Positions 1 to 11,739 of a DNA stretch of 64,000 bases are shown here, piece after piece. Made by a program: the position numbers and the translations under genes. The stretch is from Athripsodes cinereus (taxonomy: Eukaryota > Arthropoda > Insecta > Trichoptera > Leptoceridae): the NCBI GenBank assembly GCA_947579605.1, contig OX388314.1, positions 11,715,982 to 11,779,981 on the forward strand. The letters run 5' to 3'. Numbering within the stretch: position 1 is the first letter of the stretch; every line of letters starts with the position of its first letter. Under the pieces are notes generated by a model. That model did not search any database and was not told where the DNA came from. It saw only the letters and a program-made list of their open reading frames with translations.

Positions 1-780
1 TTATCTATTTATTACACATATTATTATTATTATTACAGATTTTAAACAGTATGTATATTTTTATACAAATAAATGTAAAAATAGAAGCCGTAGGAAGAGA
101 AAAGAGAGGAAAATAAATAATAAAAACAAAAATATTATGTAATACCTATAATTCATCCGTTTTAAAAACTGATATGAAACCTAGTGCTAATTACATCTGT
201 AGGTAGATTTAATTATTTATTTTTAATTCTAAAGTTAATAAAAAAATAGATTACAAATACATGAAAAAGGCAGAGAAGAAGAAGAAATCTACCTACACGA
301 TAGAAAGTGAATCAATTTGATTTATTTATTAGATATATAAATAGTGTACGGTTTGTTATTGTGATGTACCTACCTATAGCTGAAGCACTTAGCTTATAGT
401 GGAAGTCGTCAGTCGCACATTTTTTTCTTCCATAACGCTCTACTACTAATATTCCATTACTACCTGTGTACCTAGGCACTGGCAGATCAGATTGAAGGGT
501 AAAGTTTATAATTACATACCTATTTCTTTGATACAGACTAGTTAGTGGTGAGCGACTTACATCCTGCAAGACACAATCATGTGAGAGGCGGGTCATGTTA
601 TTGGTGCTTACGTCACCACTTATCGCAATACAGAAGCACTTCCACAGTGCACACTCCGAAGAGAGCACCTATGTATGCAGTGCAGTCGTGTCTTGAATCT
701 CTCAAGTGCTCGAGTCTAGCTTACACATCGCACCGTGCTTCATACATTGGCAACTGTTGCGTCCAATAAGTGTATGTGGC
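1..780. other. AT-rich DNA upstream of the GC island, no gene seen
   Basis: The first 540 bases are A/T-dominated with short homopolymers and no coding signal I trust. From about 540 to 780 base composition becomes more balanced, and a CRE-like TTACGTCA lies near 608-615. Short open frames here on both strands have no recognisable domain. I read the stretch as distal upstream sequence of the putative promoter that follows. Confidence 0.4.
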
Positions 781-1130
781 GGCTACGGCTACCGGTAGAT
801 GATACCATGGCACTCCGGCAGTGGAAGCAGGTGAAAGGGCAGGCGACCCGCGCGGGGGGGAGGGCAAGGCAGACAGACCGACAGGGTACTTGTAGCGGTA
901 GGTGATGGGGGTGCGGGGGAGGGGATAGCCGTCTGGCCGCCGCGATAACAGGCACCCCCGCCCGGCCCCTCCTCCCCGCCGCGTACTGTTAAGGGGCCAT
1001 TCCCCGCCTACCCTCCCTCCCTCTCGCCTCCAGACACCAGCCGCCCGCTTCCGCGCGTTGTTCTAGACATCACTCCCCTCACAACACAACACAACACTGG
1101 GTACACATACAGCATACAGCTACGATCGAC
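780..1130. promoter_or_regulatory. GC/CpG-rich island, putative promoter and first-exon region
   Basis: The sequence changes abruptly from AT-rich to very GC-rich, with runs such as CGCGCGGGGGGGAGGGC near 850, many CpG dinucleotides, and C-rich tracts at 950-1030. Nothing else in the 64 kb resembles it. In AT-rich insect genomes such islands usually mark a promoter and 5' untranslated exon of a regulated gene. No TATA box is obvious at the expected place, and no coding frame spans the island. Direction is not proven. The moderately GC-rich patches and the possible splice donor downstream favour transcription on the plus strand. Confidence 0.45.
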
Positions 1131-2102
1131 TCTATCTACACATAGCCACACAACCACACATGACTACCACTACACTCCGCAGTAGAGAATACGGACCCAC
1201 TACGCTATACTATACTATACCATACCATACTCCATCCATCGCCATTCGTCGTCTGACGTTAGGAGAGTAAGCTTGTCTGGTGTTTATTAAGACGGATTTT
1301 CCTATATTCGTTGTCGCGTTCGAATTTTTTTGACAGCTCTCGAACTCTGAACGGGTTTACGGCGTATTATTTTGCTTAAAATATTTTTACAACTATGTTT
1401 AATAATAAAATATTCTGAAATAAGATCATATCTACATTCCAAGATGTGATGTATAATATTGTGTTCCAATATGTGTACCTATGTTCTGATACCGGTGTTT
1501 TAATATGTAATCAAGTGAAAGAAAAACAAGTGCATGGAAAATAATGCAAATATAAAAAATCAACAAAATGACGTCATTGAGATTCTCTTCCATCGGCTCA
1601 GTAATTATTGTAAACTATTTCAAACTCATTCATAGATAATTGTTACAGCAGCATATAATATCCCATTCCATCACTTCTTACTTTTCGTAAAATCACCGAG
1701 TGTCATGATAGTTTTACCAGGTAGATAATACAAGTGCCAGTTGTAAGTGAATAATAATCGTTCATAGATATGAACGTAGATACGTTAACGTATCTAGTTA
1801 TAATTATATTTTTATAAACATCAAGTAATTTGTTATCGTAACTTCGTAAGTCTTTCTCATGGTCTGCTCTGCTCTGTTCTATCTATGTTTTATACGTTAT
1901 TTTACGTTAAGATGAATATTTATTTCGGTTTGTACAGGAAAACAGTAATTTGTAACGAGACAGACATGCACAGGTCGGTGCAATTATAAAACAATAAAAT
2001 TCCTACCTAATATTGCTACTACTACTACTATTATATTATAATGGTTACTTGGAGGAGATACAAAAACTTTATTTCTAATTTCCAAGGTAACGAGTAAGAA
2101 GG

Positions 2103-2876
2103 ATGATAGTAGTTGACTCCAATTGTTATTATTTCGCAATAAACATCCAGTCCAATAAAATATTTATTGTTGTTTTAATAGCACAGTTCAGACATTGGAA
2201 GTTGAGCAAAAAACATGAAACGTTTGTTGGCGTTGTCAGTCGAGATAATAATAGTGAAGTCAGTCTGCAAGCATTCCACAAGCACTGCAAGCGCGAGAGC
2301 TACTGCATCTCAGCCAGCGAGGATCTGTGCGAGCCTGTGCTAGTACTGGTAGCTAGTACTGGCAAAAGAGACAGTGCTGTGCCAACATACATCCCACTGA
2401 CATTGACATCGAGGCTGCATAGAGCCCCCGGCACTGTTCCTGCGGCATCTTCAGTCCTCCCACATCACAAGAAACTCTTATTTCAGCTGAACAGGTTGGT
2501 CCTTAAGAACTACAGTGATTTGACAGATAGACATAAAAACATTGAGCAAGTGCGAACTTTAAGTGTTTTCAGCTTTGATATTCTAAAAACATTTTTGAGT
2601 AAATTCCATATGATTATTGTTTTGAAAACATCATGTTGTTTTGATTTGAAAACAACGTCGCATTACAATTATTGTGAATTGTTAATAGTTTTATGGTGTA
2701 TTTGGTGTTACTGGACGCATATTAGTTCGTTGTTACTGTTCTGTGTGCCTGCGGTCATCAGTAGCTGCGTCTCGTACCCCCTACCCACGAGGAATAGGAA
2801 AGTGCTGGGACGCCCTCAGCTCCTGTTTCATCTCACATCGAAGTCTCAGGGACGGAAGAGGCGAGGCACCTGTTAA
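2103..2876 (+). CDS. 257-codon open frame of unknown function, possibly a 5' UTR exon
   Basis: This is the second longest open frame in the window and it overlaps locally GC-richer DNA (about 2230-2510 and 2740-2895). The predicted protein has no motif I recognise. It is poor in low-complexity sequence and carries hydrophobic stretches near its middle and C-terminus (for example the leucine- and cysteine-rich part around residues 190-215). Just after the stop, CAAG|GTAAAC at 2895-2904 could be a splice donor. Two readings are possible: a short orphan protein, or a chance open frame within a non-coding leader exon of the gene that starts at the GC island. I prefer the second. Nothing in the sequence supports a specific function. 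Confidence 0.2.
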   Translation: MIVVDSNCYYFAINIQSNKIFIVVLIAQFRHWKLSKKHETFVGVVSRDNNSEVSLQAFHKHCKRESYCISASEDLCEPVLVLVASTGKRDSAVPTYIPLTLTSRLHRAPGTVPAASSVLPHHKKLLFQLNRLVLKNYSDLTDRHKNIEQVRTLSVFSFDILKTFLSKFHMIIVLKTSCCFDLKTTSHYNYCELLIVLWCIWCYWTHISSLLLFCVPAVISSCVSYPLPTRNRKVLGRPQLLFHLTSKSQGRKRRGTC

Positions 2877-2898
2877 GGCGCCCGCCAACACCTGCAAG

Positions 2899-2904
2899 GT
2901 AAAC
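2899..2904 (+). other. possible splice donor ending a 5' exon
   Basis: CAAG|GTAAAC closes the last GC-richer patch (2740-2898), and the sequence returns to AT-rich intron-like DNA directly after it. The site is a moderate match to the insect donor consensus. If real, the following 61 kb would be a giant first intron. Confidence 0.3.
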
Positions 2905-2949
2905 CTCTTCCTTATTAATAAATTCAACGCAATTATCGTATTGCATCGT

Positions 2950-4360
2950 GTAAAAAGTTGATGCGAGATGACCGCGTTTAAATGAACGAGTAACTTCAAT
3001 ATTCTCCTACTCTCGTGCAACCGTCACGCTGTTCTGCTGCATTTATTTAATTTCTTTCACAAACATTCACAAATTATTTCTTGTTTTTTTTCTGTTTTTC
3101 AATATCTACTTTATCACAATCAAATAAATAAATTTGTATTTTCAGTTTTGAAAACATGATCACTCGTTAAAACTAGTGAAAATAATAAACGTTCATAATT
3201 CATTAAAAAACTTCTTCGCTCCAGGAAATATTGTATGTAGTCAAAGTAACCACCTGTAGGTTTCATCTTGAAAACATTTTTTATCAATGAAATTACGAAT
3301 TACTGCGCATTCAATTGACAAATTAAATACAACATAGTAATCAATGAAAGGTCACATCTAATCAATAGTCTTATGTAAATTACTCGTATTTCAAATTGTA
3401 AAATGTACACTTTTTATTATTATTTAGGCATTCCACCCAACATTGAGTAATTTTGCTAAAATGTATACTTGTACAGGTATCATGTTACATTATTTGAATT
3501 AATATATATATCAAGTATCCATTACTTAATGTGTAGAATGAGACTAGGGCTGCCGCCTTTTTTTATTTGCAGCTAAAGTACATTGGATATTATAGACAAT
3601 AAAAAGTACAAAGTATCAAGATAAATTGTTTCTCTGCCACGACACAGCCTTATGGCTAGTGTGGCTGTCATATTATTATGTATCTTTCATTGTCTTTTGT
3701 TGTAAATTTATGTAATTGTAAACAATATTATTTGAATAAAGAATTATTATTATTATTATTAAAAAAAAAGTACAATTTATTTTTCTTTAAATATTATTAT
3801 GTTTAAAACATATTTTTTATTGATCTTTGCGTCAAATTAGTATCTCTACTAAACAATTGCACAGCATCTTTACAGTCTATATTTAAATTAAAAATAATAA
3901 GTAATTCATTTTTTATCAAATCCAGAGACGCTTTGCACCAATCGATAAATTTAATTTAACGAAAAAATACTTAGGACTAAACTTTTCAAAATCCCAAAGA
4001 AATTAAATCATGCGAAATAAAGTATTTTCGTGTATATTGTTATCATAAAGTATAGAATACAAATTATTACCTGAAATAAAGTACAATACTTTATTATAAA
4101 GTTCGGGAGGCAACCCTAAATGAGATCTTCCATTTAAATAAAAAAAAAATGATAATTATATATTTTTGATTAGCCAAAACACGACTCACACTCTCTTAGG
4201 ATGAGGTAGAGAGGGAGATTGTTTTCTTGAAAATTCACCACCAGACTTCTGACCACCTCTATATCTAAACAATGTATTGTGTGTTATTATTTGTTATGCT
4301 GAACTACCCTACTCCTAATTAAAATAAAATAAAACCATTTTATTGTGTGAGCATATATTT
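2950..4360. other. AT-rich non-coding stretch
   Basis: Apart from the (ATT)n-tailed fragment near 3.7 kb, nothing beyond AT-rich sequence and short homopolymers is visible. There is no exon-like block and no inverted repeat I can support. Confidence 0.4.
3640..3762 (+). repeat. probable 3' end of a LINE/SINE with an (ATT)n tail
   Basis: An AT-rich 3'-UTR-like stretch ends in GAATAAAGAATTATTATT and then a clean (ATT)n run at about 3743-3760. This is the arrangement of a 5'-truncated retroposon with a simple-repeat tail. No coding part remains, so the family cannot be named. Confidence 0.35.
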
Positions 4361-4530
4361 TTCTTAATTATTACTACACCATCAAGTCATGTCCCGCAAG
4401 TGGGGTAGTCAACAGACTAGCTGCATGCAATAAACATGCAAGCTGTCCTCTGAAAATGCCAGTGCCAGCAAAAAAAATAGATGTACACGATGGGTGGTGA
4501 ACCTCATAACTAAATTTAAGAAGTTTAATA
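4361..4530 (-). repeat. SINE-2 copy (TAG-type tail), diverged
   Basis: Read on the minus strand, this matches the family body: a block equivalent to GATGAGGTTTGCCACCCATC, then GCATGTTTATTGCATGCAG, then CTACCCCACTTG, ending in a degenerate TAG-repeat tail at 4361-4372. It is clearly homologous to the copies at 4641 and 9460 but several positions differ, so it is an old insertion. Confidence 0.75.
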
Positions 4531-4640
4531 TCTTTATATACTTATTGTTTATTATTTTTTTACTCGGAATAGGAGATTCTGTTATGATAAAGATCTATTA
4601 CATGAAGACAGTTTATAATGCCATTTAGTTTGATTACTTT

Positions 4641-4825
4641 ACTACTACTATACCATCACGGCATATCCCACAAGTGGGGTAGCCAGCAGACCAGCTGCAT
4701 ATAAAACATGCAAGCTGTCTTCTCCGTGCCAATATAAAATTAAGACATTCAGGATGGGTGGCAAACCTCATCGCCGAATTTGTGATGTAAAATGTCTTAT
4801 TTTTTCGAACACCTGCCTTTTACTT
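4641..4825 (-). repeat. SINE-2 copy with (TAG)n tail
   Basis: On the plus strand it starts with TACTACTACTATACCATCAC, the complement of a TAG/TATAG tail. It continues through GGCATATCCCACAAGTGGGG, the palindromic GCATG...CATGC core and the AAGACATTCAGGATGGGTGG block to CACCTGCCTTTTAC. It lies only 110 bp from the diverged copy at 4361-4530 in the same orientation. It lacks the outermost 5' part seen at 9460-9716. Confidence 0.8.
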
Positions 4826-4829
4826 TGTT

Positions 4830-7800
4830 TGTTTGATTTTTTTTGATTTTTGTTTTGTTATATCTTCTTGTTTGTTTGTATTTGAAGTTTGATTATATCT
4901 TCCTTTTACGTCTAATCAAAGCATTTTGAGGAAAGCATTGTACTTTTCCTTGCCATTGTTAAAGCTCTAAAGCCAGACATCGATTTTTGGTTGTATTATG
5001 AGTCAATCTCAAGGTCAGACGAGTAATATATATCATCGTACAATATAGCATAAACCTACAACAGTAATACTGTAGTACGAGACTGTTTAGTATAGAATTG
5101 TTTTGTATATACAATATGGAATACGTCGCCTATTTCATAATACTATCTGGCACTACATACTGTGTACAATGTTATTAACTGACGAGTCAGTATTACTGTG
5201 CTATGTCGTTAATGATTCCATGTATTTTCTTGTTTATACCAATTTACTAACATATAACAGTGAGTAAACAAAGAGTCTACCTAATTATTATTACAAGTTT
5301 TGATTGAGCTTAAGATAAGACATTGATATGTTATGTTAAGTTATATTATTGATGTGTAACTAAGATCACTGTCTTGTAAAAAACTCTTGTTTACACTTAC
5401 TGCTAACTCGTGTAACAGCAAAAAGCAACACATCGCGAGTAAGTAGTATTGTAAATAAATCTTGAATTATTGGCTCGTGTAGGTATACTTATTATGTAAA
5501 ACTTATTAATTTTTTTCTAACATTTTTTGTAGTAGTAGACGATACGTTTCTTTCTATAACTAATATTACATTTTTTCTGTTTATATCGAATCACGAGTTA
5601 ATAATTATTTGTCAAAACATTTGAAGATTTATAATGATAATTTAACTTAGCTTTGTTAGATAAATTTTGAAATATAGAGCCAGATGTCAGGTTGTCTCTT
5701 ATTGTAACAATATATTTTTCTTTGTGATACTGTTAATTTATAATGATGATTTATGGAACAATACAATCACTACCAGTAGGTCTACCCATAATATAAAAAT
5801 AGTGAGTATTCAAAAGTTTTAATATTTGATAAAGTTTTTTTAACTCTGAGATATGTTTCAAGATTAAAAGTCTAGATAGGAATGTACCAGGTATACAATA
5901 TTTGCCAGAGCTGTAGTTTGTACGAGTAGATACCTACACATACTCGAACATAATTATATTGTGTATGTATGTAAACAACGAAATATTAATCAAATCTATT
6001 TAATTTATTAAAAGTGCTTGAACGGCGTTACCGTGATTACTACTTACTTATATAATTTAATATCATGTATTGTATAATTTGAAAAGTTTTCGATGAATTG
6101 GCAATAGACAAGGTAAGGTGTGTCCTCGCCAGGCCAAAATAACCGTTGCTTAGAAATGCGTTTAGACTTAGACACGGCGTCGAGTTCATTCATAGACGCA
6201 TAGACAGACACACTACATTCTACAGTACAGACTACACCTACACAACTGTCATCAATAACAAGACACATGGGTAGGTATATGTTCCTACTCAATATTGTTA
6301 TCAACATATAATATTATGTATGTATGATGAACCGTTATTCAAGTTTCTTATTAAACTTCATCTTGATTCATATTTTTCTGAATATGGCGTAAACAAACTT
6401 TCCACAACGAATATCATTTTCTCAGCTTATTCAATAACGCTATGAAGTGTGAGTTCAGTATTCGATATCTTTTTCTCACCTTTTAAGTAAATGCCACGTA
6501 TATTTTTTTAATGAAAGCAAAAAATAAAAGTTTTATTCTAGTAGTAAACACAACCGAATGAGTATTTATATCCACGAACATCGCCCTAAAGCTTGGAAAT
6601 TTTTAAACGAAATGTTAAAAGTTTCAACATTTTAATGTTTTTCAAATTTGTTTTACTGCTTCTAACTAGGTACTTTTCTTTGTAAAAAATAACAGCATTA
6701 TTAATGTTAACTTGGAAAACTAATATTCTTTTTATTTATTTTATAAATGAATATTAAATATTTATATTCCTGCTTCATTACTTAAATGGCTTATTTAAAT
6801 TCATTTATTTTATTCAAATCTGAACTGTTATTCTTTGAATCAATTGCCTGTGTTTATGCAGCAGTAGGTATAAAAAACAAAAGTCACCTTTATCGATGTA
6901 GCTGGATATTTCATGATATGAAACTTGAAATAATAATTAACATATAAGACAAAAATAATTGTGCGCCTAAAAATTCACCGCGACAATTAGAAATACTTAG
7001 AGACGGTGCTCCAAAATAATGAAGACAGTACGTACATTGTACAGATTTATTATTAGATACCCATATATTATGTACATACTATCATTTTTATAGATTCTAT
7101 AACATTTCATCCGTGTAACTCAGGTGTTGTTGTTTAATTTCAGATACATACAATATATGTATATTCATTAAAGGTATCAGCTTTATTATTTTTATCGTAT
7201 TATCAATAGTTTTTCTCGCTGTGCTGCTAATTGTACTGAACTGTTTATTTTTAAGTACACACGCACTTGCCTCAACTATTTCTGTTGTCGTTGTTGTACT
7301 ACTATTACTCCAAAAATTGTTTCCGTTCACATATCCCACATTTGCATTTCACAATAGATTAATAACTCCAACAACCGTGACTCCGGGCTTGATCTGACAT
7401 ATTTTTTTATCGCATTATTTAGCGCAATATAATTATGATTCTGGCTTCTTCTCGTAGTTCAGAGTAAACGTTTTATTTGCAAAACCTGCAGCAGTCATAA
7501 ATGAAAAAAGATATAAAAATATACTCTCTCGAAAGATAACACGCTAAAAATAATTACAAACAATGTACCTACCAATTTCTAAACTGTGTAATTTGATTAT
7601 GTTTTATGATAGACTCCCTCTGACCAGATCGTTATTCGGTAAGTTTATTTATTAAATATGCCTAAATCAAATTATTTTGATAATCATGTCGTTATTTTTG
7701 ACGAACATTTAAAGAAATAATATTTTTGCTCCGTTATAGGTATTATTATTGTAATCTATATGTGTTGCCTTATCTCGAGTGTTTGACCGAATAATGAGAC

Positions 7801-8485
7801 AATAATATAATAACAACGGCATAAAAACGAATCCGGATAGCGAGATCAATGTCTCTCAATAATTCACCACAAGTTTTTCTTTTAACAAAAATATCTACAT
7901 CGTAAAAACGTGTAGGTGCTTATCGGCTAATCTGGTAGTTATGTTTTTCATATAAACCCTTTTAGCGACGCACAGGATAGTATGTAGAGAAAATATGAAA
8001 AACACGGGTCTGTTTTCAAATGGATATTGACCGAAACGATAAAATGCTAAAGTGTATGGCAGACACAATGTCGTCAATGAAGAAACGTAACAAACATAAT
8101 ATCAAAGAAGTAGTCGTTGCTTTCAAACATCCATGACAGAGTGTGTGATATGTAAGAGATTTAGGTATCTGGTTGTGAAATTTTCTCACTATTTTCTCTC
8201 ACAAGCAGTTAAGTTCCGTAATACGGTGGGTGCTAATTGATAATGAAAGCACTCATGCGATTACATGATAATCTTTTACATACACACACCCGGCCTGGCC
8301 CTACTTAATACTTGTACATACATACATATATGTATCTATCCATCACATTAAACTTCAGATTTCAATGTCGTTAAATGAATCAACTCTGAGATATTTTTAT
8401 GTTCTAACTTTCAACTTATCTGAATAAAAATCGATAAGTAGAAACATTTAAAAGTTGAAACATATTGAATATTAGACAAGAAATC
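4830..8485. other. long AT-rich stretch without recognisable gene
   Basis: This 3.6-kb region shows only AT-rich sequence with scattered TAGGTA-type motifs. Short open frames near 6.0-6.3, 7.1-7.3 and 7.9-8.1 kb carry no domain and look random. I see no inverted-repeat element or tail. Confidence 0.4.
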
Positions 8486-8488
8486 AAT

Positions 8489-8540
8489 ACATGTCTGGCT
8501 ACCCCAAGTTCGGGGGCTACAGCCACGAGGAATATAATGG
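8489..8540 (+). repeat. short degenerate SINE-2 / LINE-B tail fragment
   Basis: ACATGTCTGGCTACCCCAAG followed by a decayed GGGCTACAGCCACGAGG block matches the 3' end module (CTGGCTACCCCACTTGTGGG and on) of SINE-2 in plus orientation. About 50 bp remain. Confidence 0.4.
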
Positions 8541-8544
8541 AGCA

Positions 8545-9458
8545 ATGCAAAACAGAGAATATCTAAAAACCTTATTACTTGAAATAACTTTTAATTTTTA
8601 TGAATGAAATATTATAAGATGGAAACGAGCATGTCAAATTATTTAGGAATTCATTTTATGAAGTAGAACATTATTTAACATGAATTGAATGAATAATATT
8701 ATCGTGTCTTTCTAAGAATCACTTCGCAATGAAGCATGTGTGTATATAATAATTATGTACATATATATAGGTATTCGCGTATTGTGAATCTCATTTTATT
8801 GTGTAGATTGTTGACTGCACGAGACTGACTATGGTCATTATATAAACCGGAGTCTTGTTTTGGTCAAATTATTTTTAGAACCAGACATGTTATTGACACA
8901 GTTTTTTATTAATTTTACCCTTGAAACGAGACCTATGGACGCGAGTGTTTATTTCAACGTCTTTGAAAATTATTTTGCTCGATATTTTTTCCTTTAATAA
9001 TTATCGTTTCATGCAGAGAAATTAAAAATCATCTGTCTACTCCTAAAATTGTTTACGTCCATGGCTATTTTACTGTAGGATCACGCCTTTGGATATTTTT
9101 ATATTTTGGAATAAATTAATTATTTAAGTATTTACTTACAAAATAATGATTAAAGGATCTTAGGAAATGTCAAGATATAAAATAATTACTTTTTTAAAAT
9201 GCCCAGAATTAAATTTTCTTTAAAGTTATTTTAATTTAGAGATAAAATTTCGAGATAATAACGAAATATTCACGCATTTCCACCTAAATGAATTTATTGT
9301 TCATTTTACACGTGTATAAAAAGATAAAGTAGACTTCTATTTTTTATTGCGATAGTATCGTAGAAAGAATGTTGCTTAGTGATTTTTATATTTTGTTTTG
9401 AAATTACAATCACTTGCATATATTATAATTTCATCTTAAATAATTAAATATTGTATAT
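8545..9458. other. AT-rich non-coding stretch
   Basis: No open frame with a domain, no tail and no inverted repeat can be supported here. Confidence 0.4.
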
Positions 9459-9459
9459 A

Positions 9460-9716
9460 TTATTACTATACTATACCATCACGGCATATCCCACAACTGG
9501 GGTAGCCAGCAGATCAGTTGCATGTAAGAAACATGCAAACTGTCCTCTTCGTGCCAATATAAAATCAAGACATTCAGGATGGGTGGCAAACATCATCGCT
9601 TAATTTAAGATGTAAAATGTCTTAATTTTTTCGAACACCTGCCTTTTACAGGACACTCGAAAACTTACGCAGAAGAGTGGGAGACCAATTCTTTACCAGG
9701 TGCTCCACGGGATATA
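9460..9716 (-). repeat. SINE-2, longest copy in the window
   Basis: On the minus strand the unit runs from a 5' part containing CACCTGGTAAAGAATTGG and TCTCCCACTCTTCTGCGTAA, through CTGTAAAAGGCAGGTGTTCG and the CATCCTGAATGTCTTGATTT block, to CTGGCTACCCCAGTTGTGGG. It ends in a TATAG/TAGTA tail at 9462-9476. The last 60 bp correspond to the 3' end of LINE-B at 36645-36720. The 5' part has no clear tRNA A/B boxes, so the origin of the head is unresolved. Confidence 0.8.
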
Positions 9717-10282
9717 TTATTAGTCTTATTATAATTTTAATAAAATACATTCATGTTCATAAATTCGCTATAATAATCTTTACCATAAAATCGTAGAAGA
9801 ATGTATGAGAGATTACTTATATGCAAAAATGTGTAGATAGATAGGTACGCTACTATTCTCTTAACAATTAATAACACATTGGGTACCTACCTAACTTATG
9901 GAAGTTGATAGGTACATAGATTTGTTTGACATCTACTTTCTGATATGGAGCTTGATGCTAGTATTAGTAATTATATGCATGGTAATTACAGCACGTATCA
10001 ATTTATATTATTGATATGCACTGATGTCTGTATATACTTATATATGAGTATATATGGATGTATATTGCTGCAGGTGTGCGAAACGAAATTACTTTCTCCT
10101 TCTTGTATTGTTCATCATATTTTATAACTATCTATATTAATAAGCACATGTATGTAGGTATGTACATGGGTAGGTGCATTATAAACACACTGATAAGATG
10201 GCGGTATATTGTTAAGTATGTAAACGACAAAATTATATATACTTACATATGTATATATGATTACAAGCTTAGATAAATAAAT
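9717..10282. other. AT-rich stretch with no supported feature
   Basis: Rich in TATATA- and GTATGTA-like repeats. The short open frames at 9945-10276 consist of low-complexity AT-rich codons and are not credible genes. Confidence 0.35.
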
Positions 10283-10430
10283 GGGGTAGTCTCATGCATA
10301 AGAAGTACTCGGTTTGACTGCAAGTGCCGGAAAACTCCTCTTTCACGGCACAAGCTATAAACTTACTGTAAAAGATGTAAAAAGATGGATTTGGATTTGT
10401 AACAAAAATCCAGATAAAAACATCTTTCAA
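10283..10430 (+). repeat. SINE-1 copy, degenerate, tRNA-like head mostly lost
   Basis: From AAGTGCCGGAAAACTCCTCT onward the sequence follows the body of the intact SINE-1 copies (CACGGCACAAGCT, ACTTACTGTAAAAG, TTTGGATTTGTAACAAAAAT) with many substitutions. The B box is not recognisable. It is the oldest of the four SINE-1 copies. Confidence 0.65.
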
Positions 10431-10434
10431 ATGT

Positions 10435-11675
10435 GTTTAGAATATTTTACATCAAAATATTTTATAAATATTTACTTATATATTTTCTATTTTCTTGTCA
10501 AAACCAGAGAGTTTAAAAAAAACTTAAACGTAAAATCGTGTATAAATATTAAAATTGAAAAAAAAAATACCTGAAAATTATGAATATTGTATCCGATGAA
10601 AGATGTGTCTATATAATTATATTTATCTATAATAAAATAATCTTTCTGGCTGAATATTATTTATCAAAAATTCAACGAAGCTGATAATAAAATTATTTGC
10701 CAATAAGAAAAATAACATGACGTACCTACCTACAATCAATGTGCCTGTACTACATATTATGCTTCTTTAAAGTAAAGTAGGTAATTATATTTTATTATTA
10801 TTCTACAATCAACTTAGTAACAATGTCACCTTGTAACAAGTATGTAGAATTGTCTATCCTTGCAACAATGCAACGACTATACTTTGATATATTTGATGTA
10901 GATATAATTTTCAATTAAACACGTTTATATAATCTATATGAATTAATAAAAGTGCATCTAGATCTTGTAACCGTTTTTAAATTATATTACATTAATGCAA
11001 TTCATACAACATGAACACAGTGAACGAAAATTAATAATATTTAAATTACAGAATGTTTCGTTATAGAAAAAGACAAAGTTGCAGTTGATACTCTCTGTTT
11101 TCAGGCTGTTTAACATTTTGACTACATATGACCATTATTTTGTTATCAATATTGTATGTGTATGAAGGATTTTTTCGTATTCGTCTAGACATTTCATAAA
11201 TAACAAGGACATAGCGTAAAAATACATACTAATTATAATTATTACACGCTAAAAAAATAGTTTAATGATGTCTGTCTGTCTGTCTACCTACAAGCATTGA
11301 CTCCTAGTGTGGTCAGATTGTTAAGTTTTACGACACATGCTTTGTCATTTCATAGGAATTTTCGGGAAATAACTTTGCAAATATTTCAAATGTTATTTTG
11401 CTATTTAAAATTTTGTTTCAATGTGCCATGAGGTGAAATGTATGGAACTTCAAAAATAAATTTACTTTAAAGCTGCCTACGACACTCGCATTCTGTGAAA
11501 GGGATCGTGGGCTTGATCGAGTAAACAATAAATAAAATATATTAAATCAATTGAATTTCAAGGGAGGAAAACTGTTCATTATATTTTTATACAATATATG
11601 AAGAGAATTCATATCATCAGTCAGCAATATTTTTAGCATGTAATTTTATGTAATGGAAACACGGAGGATAATTAA
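10435..11675. other. AT-rich non-coding stretch
   Basis: No coding, structural or repeat feature can be supported apart from a short TGTC microsatellite near 11270-11285. Confidence 0.35.
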
Positions 11676-11679
11676 TTAA

Positions 11680-11738
11680 CTCAATGTATGGCGTTCCGTT
11701 CTTCCTGCCTACCCCACTTGGGATACGGCGTGAGGGAA
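11680..11738 (+). repeat. LINE-B 3' tail fragment
   Basis: TGGCGTTCCGTTCTTCCTGC followed by CTACCCCACTTGGGATACGG and GTGAGGG matches the terminal 60 bp of LINE-B (complement of 36650-36712) better than it matches SINE-2, because it carries the GGCGTTCCGTT segment that SINE-2 lacks. It is a severely 5'-truncated copy. Confidence 0.65.
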
Positions 11739-11739
11739 T

